Assembly: GCF_900156055.1 (NCBI RefSeq)
Contig: NZ_FTMQ01000004.1
Location: 62,001-126,000, forward strand
Origin: Rhizobium sp. RU33A
GTDB taxonomy: Bacteria; Pseudomonadota; Alphaproteobacteria; Rhizobiales; Rhizobiaceae
DNA length: 64,000 nt
Reading direction: 5' to 3'
Under the pieces are notes generated by a model. The model saw only the letters and a list, made by a program, of their open reading frames with translations, made no database searches and was not told the DNA's origin. Below, piece after piece: positions 28,835 through 35,312 of this stretch; position 1 is the first letter of the stretch, and the number at the start of each line of letters is the position of its first letter. The position numbers and the translations under genes were made by a program.

Positions 28835-29023
28835 CTATCGGCTGCCGCCATAAGGGCTGGTATCGGCTGTTTCATCTTTTTCGTAGAGCTCTCGCGTTGC
28901 CGCGTCTTGATCGATGCGCTCACGCCGGGTAAGCCGTCTCTGCCGCATGATGGCATAGAAGACGGCGCCGCCGAGCAGAAGCTTCCCGAGCGCGACGACA
29001 AACAACCATAAATAGTTGATCAT
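28835..29023 (-). CDS. Small single-helix membrane protein under an EcfG-type promoter
   Basis: 62 residues starting MINYLWLFVVALGKLLLGGA. One membrane helix at about residues 4-26 is followed by a cytoplasmic tail rich in Arg/Glu/Asp (RRLTRRERIDQD). I use the ATG at 29023, because a GGAAC-N19-TT promoter lies at 29066-29091 and transcription would start near 29060; longer readings to 29161 would begin upstream of that promoter. Function unknown; stress-induced small membrane protein is an inference from the promoter. Confidence 0.6.
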   Translation of the reverse strand: MINYLWLFVVALGKLLLGGAVFYAIMRQRRLTRRERIDQDAATRELYEKDETADTSPYGGSR

Positions 29024-29065
29024 GAAATACCCTTTCCTCGAATCTGGATGCACAATCAAAAGTGC

Positions 29066-29091
29066 AACCAATCGCGGGGGGAAAAGGTTCC
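29066..29091 (-). promoter_or_regulatory. EcfG-type (GGAAC-N19-TT) promoter
   Basis: On the minus strand GGAAC (29087-29091) is followed after 19 bases by TT (29066-29067), matching the -35/-10 spacing of general stress response sigma factors of alphaproteobacteria. It stands 43 bases upstream of the ATG of the 62-residue membrane protein. Confidence 0.7.
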
Positions 29092-29099
29092 GGGAGGAA

Positions 29100-29288
29100 T
29101 CAGGTCGACGTCTTGGAGGGCGCGACCTTTTGATCGAGAGCCGACTGCAACTCTTCAGCAAGGACGATCAGGTGCTCAGGCACTGCTTCACGGCGCGTCT
29201 CGTGCATCAGCAGGTCCAGCTTGTCGCGTACGATGCCGCCCGTCCTGTCGCGTCGCGTCTCTGGAGATGCGATTTTCAGTTCTTCCAT
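29100..29288 (-). CDS. NepR-like anti-sigma factor candidate
   Basis: 62 residues. Within VRDKLDLLMHETRREAVPEH the spacing of L, E, P and the following L residues equals that of NepR (L-x9-E-x2-P-x2-F-x2-L), although Tyr and Phe of the consensus are Met and Leu here. NepR sequesters the EcfG sigma factor until phosphorylated PhyR displaces it. GGAGG precedes the ATG. The nearby ECF sigma gene and EcfG promoters support the call; absence of phyR alongside and the substitutions argue for caution. It could instead be a NepR paralogue acting on another sigma factor. Confidence 0.5.
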   Translation of the reverse strand: MEELKIASPETRRDRTGGIVRDKLDLLMHETRREAVPEHLIVLAEELQSALDQKVAPSKTST

Positions 29289-29406
29289 GTGGACCTCCGA
29301 CTTGAGGGCATTGCTGGCAGGTTGAGTGTTAATTGTACCTGACCTTTAACTTACGTCATCCGGACCATCTCGGATCAGTCTTTTTTGCCGACATCAACCG
29401 CCGTGA

Positions 29407-29739
29407 TCAGTTGACGCCCCCTTCCGCTTCGGGAAAGGCTTCGATCAGCTTCTGGCGATCCTTGAACTCAAGCGGCTCGGCCTGAAGGATCACACTGATG
29501 CTGTCGGATACGTCCAACTGGCCATCGTGCTCGAGCTCGGCACGCTCGCCCGAGGCAAACACCAAGGTTGCGCGCGTCTCGAAGCCCTGCCGAAGCAGCC
29601 AGTCGCGCGGGGCCTGGATCTCGACCTGGGCGCTATAGCCTTCTCCCTGTCGCTCGACTGCCACGTGATAGCTGATGGGGGAGACGCGATCGCCGATCAG
29701 CAGCTGCCCCTGGCCGTCAACATTCTGCACATGTGTCAT
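29407..29739 (-). CDS. Hypothetical 110-aa protein under an EcfG-type promoter
   Basis: 110 residues starting MTHVQNVDGQGQLLIGDRVS, mainly beta by pattern: alternating hydrophobic strands and a last helix (FKDRQKLIEAFPEAEGG). It has no Cys and no signal peptide. The frame is open to an ATG at 29853, but a GGAAC-N18-TT promoter at 29777-29801 lies inside that extension, so the ATG at 29739 is preferred. I do not recognise the family. Confidence 0.6.
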   Translation of the reverse strand: MTHVQNVDGQGQLLIGDRVSPISYHVAVERQGEGYSAQVEIQAPRDWLLRQGFETRATLVFASGERAELEHDGQLDVSDSISVILQAEPLEFKDRQKLIEAFPEAEGGVN

Positions 29740-29776
29740 GTTTCTCACTCTCGCTTGCGGATCTCTCGCAAAAGAG

Positions 29777-29801
29777 AACATCCGGAGACGCTCTCTGTTC
29801 C
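29777..29801 (-). promoter_or_regulatory. EcfG-type (GGAAC-N18-TT) promoter, minus strand
   Basis: GGAAC on the minus strand (29797-29801) and TT (29777-29778) are separated by 18 bases (17 plus the G of GTT). It is 38 bases upstream of the ATG of the 110-residue protein and 24 bases from the opposing -35 element at 29826. Confidence 0.75.
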
Positions 29802-29825
29802 GTCGGAAAAAGCGGCGCAGACGCT

Positions 29826-29850
29826 GGAACCACTGGCTGACAGAGGCGTT
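29826..29850 (+). promoter_or_regulatory. EcfG-type (GGAAC-N18-TT) promoter, plus strand
   Basis: GGAAC at 29826-29830 and GTT at 29848-29850, 18 bases between GGAAC and TT. It is 45 bases upstream of the ATG of the 87-residue protein gene and is back to back with the minus-strand copy. Confidence 0.75.
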
Positions 29851-29895
29851 CAATCAACGGGTCAAGGGGAGGAACGGCAAAGAGCGAGACACACC

Positions 29896-30159
29896 ATGAG
29901 CAGTGCGCGCCAAACGACGGACCATGACGAGATACGCCGCTGGATCGAGGAGCGGGATGGCATGCCGACTCGCGTCAAGGACAGCGGCGAAGGCGGCATT
30001 CTGAGGGTGGATTTCGGCAAGCCGGAGGAGTCACTGGAGAAGATTGAGTGGGAGGAATTCTTTCTGATCTTTGAAAAGAACGATCTCGCCTTTCTCCACC
30101 AGGACAAAACCGCCGACGGCGACCTGAGCCGCTTCAGCAAGTTTGTAAGCCGTAGCTGA
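29896..30159 (+). CDS. Hypothetical 87-aa acidic protein under an EcfG-type promoter
   Basis: 87 residues starting MSSARQTTDHDEIRRWIEER. The segment DEIRRWIEERDGMPTRVKDSG followed by GGILRVDFGKPEESLEKIEWEEFF is a compact helix-plus-strands pattern that I have seen annotated only as hypothetical in rhizobia. No enzyme motif. It is preceded by an EcfG-type promoter and followed by the sigma-factor gene 98 bases on, which has its own copy. Confidence 0.6.
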   Translation: MSSARQTTDHDEIRRWIEERDGMPTRVKDSGEGGILRVDFGKPEESLEKIEWEEFFLIFEKNDLAFLHQDKTADGDLSRFSKFVSRS

Positions 30160-30195
30160 CATGGTCGCCGACCTGGCTGACCACTCACAATTTCG

Positions 30196-30220
30196 GGAAC
30201 CAAGGTAAATGACGCGCGTT
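30196..30220 (+). promoter_or_regulatory. EcfG-type promoter in front of the ECF sigma gene
   Basis: GGAAC at 30196-30200, GTT at 30218-30220, N18 between GGAAC and TT. The sigma-factor ATG is 37 bases downstream, suggesting that the sigma factor activates its own gene, or is activated by a second EcfG. Confidence 0.75.
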
Positions 30221-30257
30221 TTTGCGTCGTTCTGCCCGGTACCACAGACATCGGAGG

Positions 30258-30785
30258 ATGGCGATCTTGACGACCCGTAGAGCCGAGCTTGCCGCACAGT
30301 CTGAAGTGGTCGAGTTGATACCGGCATTGCGCGCCTTTGCGCGGACCTTTTGCCATAAGCCTGAAGAGGCGGATGATCTTGTCCAGGAGACGCTGACCAA
30401 AGCGCTGGCCAATCTCGACAAATTCGAGCCGGGAACACGCCTTAAGTCCTGGCTCTTCACCATCATGCGCAACACCTTCTGTACGCGCTTCAAGAAGAGC
30501 AGCCGCGAAACCGTGGGCTTGCCCGAGGGTATAACCTCACGTCTGACCAGCGAGGCGAGCCAAGAGTGGACCGTGCAGGCCGACGAGGTCCGCCGGGCTC
30601 TGAACCGATTGCCCGAACATCACCGGGAAATGCTGGTCCTCATCGTCATGCTCGGCGAACGCTACGAAGATGCAGCCGAAATCTGTGGCTGTGCCGTGGG
30701 CACGGTCAAGAGCCGCCTGAGCCGCGCGCGCCAGCAATTGCGCCGTGAACTCGGCGAAACCGGGACGGACAGCCCCGTCGGATGA
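30258..30785 (+). CDS. ECF sigma factor, EcfG/general-stress type
   Basis: 175 residues. Sigma region 2 is RAFARTFCHKPEEADDLVQE to FKKSSRE with DLVQETLTKAL and SWLFTIMRNTF; region 4 is LNRLPEHHREMLVLIVM to VGTVKSRLSRAR. No extra C-terminal domain. The FEPGTRLKSWLFTIMRNTF stretch is typical of the EcfG (ECF15) group that directs the general stress response with NepR and PhyR. It is preceded by an EcfG-type promoter and the ribosome site GGAGG. The stop overlaps the topoisomerase start by four bases. Group assignment is by motif and promoter context, not by alignment. Confidence 0.82.
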   Translation: MAILTTRRAELAAQSEVVELIPALRAFARTFCHKPEEADDLVQETLTKALANLDKFEPGTRLKSWLFTIMRNTFCTRFKKSSRETVGLPEGITSRLTSEASQEWTVQADEVRRALNRLPEHHREMLVLIVMLGERYEDAAEICGCAVGTVKSRLSRARQQLRRELGETGTDSPVG

Positions 30786-31897
30786 GCAAGACCGATAGCG
30801 AGGATGCAGAAACGACTGCGGGACCTCCGCCTTCGACGGAAGATGTGCCTGAGCTGACCGAGATCGGTCTGGTCTACGGCACCGATGCGGAGCCCGGCAT
30901 CACTCGCCGCCGCCGCGGCAAGGGCTTCTCCTATCACCTTCCAGACGGCACCGTCATCGCTGATCAGCCCCTCCTTACCCGCATCCGCAAGCTCGCGCTG
31001 CCGCCCGCCTATGAACGGGTCTGGATCAGCCTTGAGCCGCGCAGCCACCTGCAGGCGACGGGTTACGATGCCAGGGGACGCAAGCAGTATCGTTACCATG
31101 TTCACTGGGCCACATGGCGCAGCGAGCGCAAGTTCGACGATCTCATCGGCTTCGGTGAGGCGCTACCGACCATCCGGCGCAGGATCGCCCGCGACATCGC
31201 CGAACATACCGATTCGAGCTACTTCCTCCTGTCAGCCCTGATCAGCCTGCTGGACGTGACATATATGCGCGTCGGCAACCGCGCCTATGCGCAGGAGAAC
31301 AAGACCTATGGCGCAACCACGCTTCAGAAACGCCATCTGACCTTTGAGCCAGATGGCATTCGGCTGAGCTTCCTTGCCAAGGGCGGCAAGCGGGTGCGCC
31401 GAAAACTGCGCCATCCGAAACTGCAGAAGATCCTCGAAGAGATTGCCGACCTGCCCGGACGCGATCTCTTTTCCTGGCGGGATCAGGAGGGGCAGTTGCA
31501 TCGCATCGATTCAGGCCGCCTCAACACCTATCTCACGGAGATCACCAGCAGGCGGCTCTCGGCCAAGACCTTCCGCACCTGGGGCGGATCCGTCGCCGCA
31601 TTCGCCGAAGCCTGGAAGCACATCGACGCGTCGGAACGACCAACGATACGACAAATGTGTGAGATCGCCTCCGACCGGCTGCACAACACGCCGACGATCT
31701 GCCGCTCGAGCTATGTGCATCCGGCGATCCTCAACCTGGCCGACAAGAACACGGACCTGGATCAAGTCCGCGAACTCATCCAGGCAGCGCCGGCCCGCGC
31801 CCTGCTCCGCGCCGACGAAAACAGGCTCATGACCTTTCTCCAGGCTCACTATGCCCGGAAGGACGAAGACAAGACTGAGTGCGTCCGGGCAGGATAA
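30782..31897 (+). CDS. DNA topoisomerase IB (poxvirus/eukaryote type)
   Basis: 371 residues. N-terminal domain with PDGTVIADQPLLTRIRKLAL, then the catalytic domain with ARGRKQYRYHVHW-type segment, KRHLTFEPDGIRLSFLAKGGK, FRTWGGSVAAF and the nucleophile Tyr in CRSSYVHPAIL. The Arg/Lys/Arg/His/Tyr set of type IB enzymes is present. These relax both positive and negative supercoils without ATP. It is translationally coupled (ATGA) to the ECF sigma gene and so under the stress promoter at 30196. Confidence 0.9.
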   Translation: MSKTDSEDAETTAGPPPSTEDVPELTEIGLVYGTDAEPGITRRRRGKGFSYHLPDGTVIADQPLLTRIRKLALPPAYERVWISLEPRSHLQATGYDARGRKQYRYHVHWATWRSERKFDDLIGFGEALPTIRRRIARDIAEHTDSSYFLLSALISLLDVTYMRVGNRAYAQENKTYGATTLQKRHLTFEPDGIRLSFLAKGGKRVRRKLRHPKLQKILEEIADLPGRDLFSWRDQEGQLHRIDSGRLNTYLTEITSRRLSAKTFRTWGGSVAAFAEAWKHIDASERPTIRQMCEIASDRLHNTPTICRSSYVHPAILNLADKNTDLDQVRELIQAAPARALLRADENRLMTFLQAHYARKDEDKTECVRAG

Positions 31898-31904
31898 AAG
31901 GCAC

Positions 31905-31936
31905 GGAAAAAGGGGCCGGAACAGATCCGACCCCCT
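31905..31936 (-). terminator. Terminator of the YciE-like gene
   Basis: On the minus strand a stem GGGG-T-CGGA with loop TCTGT and one mismatch pairs to TCCG-G-CCCC and is followed by TTTTT. It lies between the convergent topoisomerase and YciE-like genes and may work for both. Confidence 0.55.
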
Positions 31937-31960
31937 CCTTGGATTGGCAAGCAACTGCTA

Positions 31961-32461
31961 TCAGGCCGCCTTCTTCTGGGCTGCGGCATTGACCGCCTTT
32001 TCAGCAAGCTTGGTCAGCGCTTCGTCGGTCTTGGATTCTTCCGCCAGCGTCTCGTCGAGCAGCTTGACCGCATCCTTGTAGCCAAGCTGCTGAGCCCAGG
32101 CGCGCAGCGTGCCGTAGCGGCTGATTTCATAGTGCTCGACAGCCTGGGCGGCGGCAAGCAGGCCCGCGTCGAGGGCGGGCGAGCCCTTGAACTCTTCCAT
32201 GATCTCCTCGCCCTCTTCGACGATACCGTCGATTGCGGGGCAGGTCTTGGCGCGTGGACGCTTGCCGATGATTTCGAACACCTGCTGCAGGCGCTCGACC
32301 TGGCCTTCGGTTTCTTCCTTGTGCTGCAGGAAGGCCGCCTTCAGCTTCTCGTCCTGAGCGCCACGCGCCATTTTCGGCAGTGCCTTCAGGATCTTCCGTT
32401 CGGCGTAGTAGATATCCTTGAGGGTCTCGTGAAAAAGGTCTTCCAGTGTCTTGGTAGCCAT
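31961..32461 (-). CDS. YciE/YciF-like ferritin-fold stress protein (DUF892)
   Basis: 166 residues starting MATKTLEDLFHETLKDIYYA, a four-helix ferritin-like protein with Glu/His pattern (ETLKDIYYAERKI, HKEETEGQ, VEHYEISRYG). DUF892 members such as YciF bind a dinuclear metal site and are produced in stress; their reaction is not clear. The divergent promoter at 32501-32525 matches the EcfG consensus, and the BON gene is transcribed away from it. Confidence 0.87.
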   Translation of the reverse strand: MATKTLEDLFHETLKDIYYAERKILKALPKMARGAQDEKLKAAFLQHKEETEGQVERLQQVFEIIGKRPRAKTCPAIDGIVEEGEEIMEEFKGSPALDAGLLAAAQAVEHYEISRYGTLRAWAQQLGYKDAVKLLDETLAEESKTDEALTKLAEKAVNAAAQKKAA

Positions 32462-32500
32462 TGTCGGTATCTCCTCGGTTATCGGTTATGGCGAGAAAAG

Positions 32501-32525
32501 AACCGGCCGGATGGCGCTTTGTTCC
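32501..32525 (-). promoter_or_regulatory. EcfG-type (GGAAC-N18-TT) promoter, minus strand
   Basis: Minus-strand GGAAC at 32521-32525 and TT at 32501-32502. The ATG of the YciE-like gene is at 32461, 40 bases on. Confidence 0.75.
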
Positions 32526-32548
32526 TGACTTGTTTTCAGGTTTTCACC

Positions 32549-32574
32549 GGAACGATCCAAGGCTCCGCAGGGTT
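32549..32574 (+). promoter_or_regulatory. EcfG-type (GGAAC-N19-TT) promoter, plus strand
   Basis: GGAAC at 32549-32553 and GTT at 32572-32574, giving 19 bases between GGAAC and TT. It is 51 bases before the ATG of the BON gene and 23 bases from the opposing -35 element. Confidence 0.7.
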
Positions 32575-32625
32575 AGATTCGCAGGTGGCGCAGCACGCCA
32601 CACTTCACACCCGAAGGAGGAAACA

Positions 32626-33372
32626 ATGGTCAATCGCAACGACAATTGGGATGCCGGCGACGGCCGAAACCGCAACACGCGCCGCAGCCCGACCGGCGAC
32701 TACGGCCCCGGTGACAGCGGCTTCGTCCGCGGCTATGGCGACAACCGACCGGACGCCGATCACTACGACGCCATGCGCCAGCGCGAATACGGCATGGACG
32801 GCGGCGGTTATGGTGCCAGTGGATCTCGCTACCCCCGCATGGGACAGTCCGACTGGAGCAACGAGGACCGAGGCCACCAGGGCGCGCCGAGCGACCGGGG
32901 CTACGGCGACGACAGCCGTCGCCAGATCCGTGGGAGCTGGCGTGGAAATCACCCGTCCGACAATCCATCCTATCGCGGAAGCTATGGCTCTGCGAACCGC
33001 GAAGCCGACGACGATCGTGGCTTTATGGAACGGGCTGGCGACGAGGTCGCATCCTGGTTCGGCGACAAAGACGCAAGCCGCCGCCGCGAGATGGACAATC
33101 ATCGTGGCAAGGGCCCCAAGGGCTATCGCCGCTCGGATGCCCGCATTCTGGAAGACGTCAACGACCGTCTGGCTGACGATCCCTCGGTAGACGCCTCCGA
33201 TATTGAGGTGACGGTAAAGGACGCGGAGGTCACCCTGACTGGTCACGTCACCGATCGCTTCGAGAAACGCCGGGCAGAAGACTGCGTCGAAAATGCCAGT
33301 GGCGTCACCCATGTGCAGAACAACCTGCGCATCCGCATATCAGGCGAAGGCAGCGTCATGACGCAGGCCTGA
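32626..33372 (+). CDS. BON-domain stress protein with disordered Gly/Asp/Arg/Tyr-rich N-terminus
   Basis: 248 residues. The first 130 residues are low complexity (Gly, Asp, Arg, Asn, Ser, Tyr) with no hydrophobic core and no signal peptide; next comes the SWFGD-type motif VASWFGDKDASRRREM and GPKGYRRSDARILEDV, and a BON domain at about residues 160-230 (VEVTVKDAEVTL-like strand, THVQNNLRIR). BON domains bind membranes or phospholipids. AGGAGG precedes the ATG. The preceding EcfG-type promoter suggests stress induction. Confidence 0.83.
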   Translation: MVNRNDNWDAGDGRNRNTRRSPTGDYGPGDSGFVRGYGDNRPDADHYDAMRQREYGMDGGGYGASGSRYPRMGQSDWSNEDRGHQGAPSDRGYGDDSRRQIRGSWRGNHPSDNPSYRGSYGSANREADDDRGFMERAGDEVASWFGDKDASRRREMDNHRGKGPKGYRRSDARILEDVNDRLADDPSVDASDIEVTVKDAEVTLTGHVTDRFEKRRAEDCVENASGVTHVQNNLRIRISGEGSVMTQA

Positions 33373-33380
33373 CGCTGGCC

Positions 33381-35228
33381 TCAGCCGCGAAGGGCGCGCA
33401 AGGCGTTGAGGATGACGGCAACGTCGATGACCTCCTGCAGCAGCGCGCCCTGAACGGGCGACAGATAACCGAAGGCGGCGAAGACCATCGCGCCGAAAGA
33501 GAGCAGCAGCCCGGCAATCGCACTTTGCCGGGCAATGCTGCGGGAACGTCTGGCGATCCCGCAGGCAAGCGGCAACCGAGAAAGATCGTCCGCCAGCAAC
33601 ACGACATCCGCCGCTTCCGACGAAGCCGCCGAACCCCGTGCACCGATCGCCACGCCGACATCGGCAAGCGCCAGCGCCGGGGCATCATTGACCCCGTCTC
33701 CCACCATCATCACCACGCCACCGGCGCGTTCCCGGCGAATGAGATCGACCTTGCCTTCAGGCGTGAGGTCGCCTGCGACGGCATCAAGGCTGAGACTGGC
33801 CGAGGCCTTTTCAGCCACATCCGTTCGGTCCCCGGAGGCCATGACGATCCGGCTGATACCACCGGCCCGAAAGGCAGAGATTGTTGCCCCGGCATCCGCA
33901 CGCAAGGGATCGGAAAGGAGAATGAGGCCGGCTGCCTGCCCATCGATACCGACGGCGACCACCGCCGTACCGCCTTCGATGCCGCCTCTGGCGAAATCCT
34001 CGCCGGCAAGCAACTGCGAGCGGACATAGCCGCTGCCACCGAGCACCACCTTGACACCTCCGACCAGGCCGGAGAGCCCCCGCCCCGCCTCTTCGATGAC
34101 GCCCTGAGGCAGGGTCAGGCCAAGCCCCCGCGCGGTGGCGGCGCGCACCAGCGCTTCTGCCGCGACATGGCCGGAGGCCTGATCGAGAGAGGCAGCAAGT
34201 GCCAGCACCTGATCGGACGTGAAGCCCGGTTGCGGCCGGACCTCGGACACTTCGGGCCGTGCGGAGGTCACGGTCCCCGTCTTGTCGACAACGACGGTGG
34301 TGACCGCAGCCAGCGCCTCAAGCGCGCCGGCCGTCTTGACCAGCACGCCGAGCGACGCAGCGCGCGACATGCCGGCGATGACGGCCACGGGCACGGCAAG
34401 GATCAGCGGACAGGGGGTGGCGACCACGAGCACAGCGAGTGCGCGCGTCGCCTCACCGCTCCACCACCATGCGCCGCCGGCAAGCAGAAGCGTGATGCCG
34501 AGGAAGACGAGGGCATAACGATCTGCAAGCCGCGCCATCGGCGCCCGGCTTGCCTGTGCCTGTTCGACGAGGCGGACGATACCGGCATAGGTGCTTTCTT
34601 TGGATTCGCGCAGCACCAGAAGATCGAAGGCGTCGCCAAGCACCGTGCAACCGCTCGGCACTTCATGGCCCATCTGGATGGGCACGGGCAGCGATTCGCC
34701 CGTGAGCGCCGAAAGATCGAGGACAGCAGTCGCGGCAAGCAGACGCCCGTCGACCGGCACGACCTCACCCTTGCGCGCGAGGATGCGGTCCTGCGGCTTG
34801 AGCGCTTGGATCGGTACGCTTTCGAGCGCATCGCCACGATAGAGCATGGCCGTACGCGAGACCCGGCCGAGGAGCGCCGTCATGTCGCGTCGAGCGCGGC
34901 CTTCGGCGAAGCTTTCGAGCAATTGGCCGCCGGCATACATCACGGCGACGATAGCCGCGGCAAGATTCTCCCCAAGCGCGAGACCGACGCCGATCGACAG
35001 GGCGGCAATCGCGTCGACGCCCATGCGACCATTGAGCAGGGCGCGCAAGATATCGATGACGAGCACCACAAGTACAGCGGCGGCACCGACGAACCAGGCC
35101 TTGGCGGCGAGCTCAGGATATGCGGCGACGAAGAGAATTCCGCCACCGGCCAGACAGAGAAACGCCAGCCCCGCGAGCAGGACGGGCAGGCTCTCACGCA
35201 AACGTGTCGACTGCAGAAAGTCCGGCAT
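33381..35228 (-). CDS. Heavy-metal P1B-type ATPase without N-terminal metal-binding domain
   Basis: 615 residues. All P-type ATPase landmarks are present: TGES, the phosphorylation DKTGT near residue 325, and GDGVNDAPALA near 540. The membrane ion site is TPCPL rather than CPC, and there is no Cys-rich or HMA-type N-terminal domain; the ATG at 35228 (MPDFLQS) leaves only a short N-terminus before the first helices. The exported metal cannot be told. It is convergent with BON (8-base gap) and divergent from dxr. Confidence 0.88.
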   Translation of the reverse strand: MPDFLQSTRLRESLPVLLAGLAFLCLAGGGILFVAAYPELAAKAWFVGAAAVLVVLVIDILRALLNGRMGVDAIAALSIGVGLALGENLAAAIVAVMYAGGQLLESFAEGRARRDMTALLGRVSRTAMLYRGDALESVPIQALKPQDRILARKGEVVPVDGRLLAATAVLDLSALTGESLPVPIQMGHEVPSGCTVLGDAFDLLVLRESKESTYAGIVRLVEQAQASRAPMARLADRYALVFLGITLLLAGGAWWWSGEATRALAVLVVATPCPLILAVPVAVIAGMSRAASLGVLVKTAGALEALAAVTTVVVDKTGTVTSARPEVSEVRPQPGFTSDQVLALAASLDQASGHVAAEALVRAATARGLGLTLPQGVIEEAGRGLSGLVGGVKVVLGGSGYVRSQLLAGEDFARGGIEGGTAVVAVGIDGQAAGLILLSDPLRADAGATISAFRAGGISRIVMASGDRTDVAEKASASLSLDAVAGDLTPEGKVDLIRRERAGGVVMMVGDGVNDAPALALADVGVAIGARGSAASSEAADVVLLADDLSRLPLACGIARRSRSIARQSAIAGLLLSFGAMVFAAFGYLSPVQGALLQEVIDVAVILNALRALRG

Positions 35229-35312
35229 TCTCACATTCCCAAGCGGGCTGGCGAGGGGTCGGGATCGACCTCTCTTGCTGGTCTTCCCTTTCCCTTGTAG
35301 AGCCTTCTGAGC

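Noticed and set aside
29740-29853. N-terminal extension of the 110-aa protein to an ATG at 29853
   Set aside because: It would contain both divergent EcfG-type promoters in the coding region; ATG 29739 lies at the right distance from the promoter.
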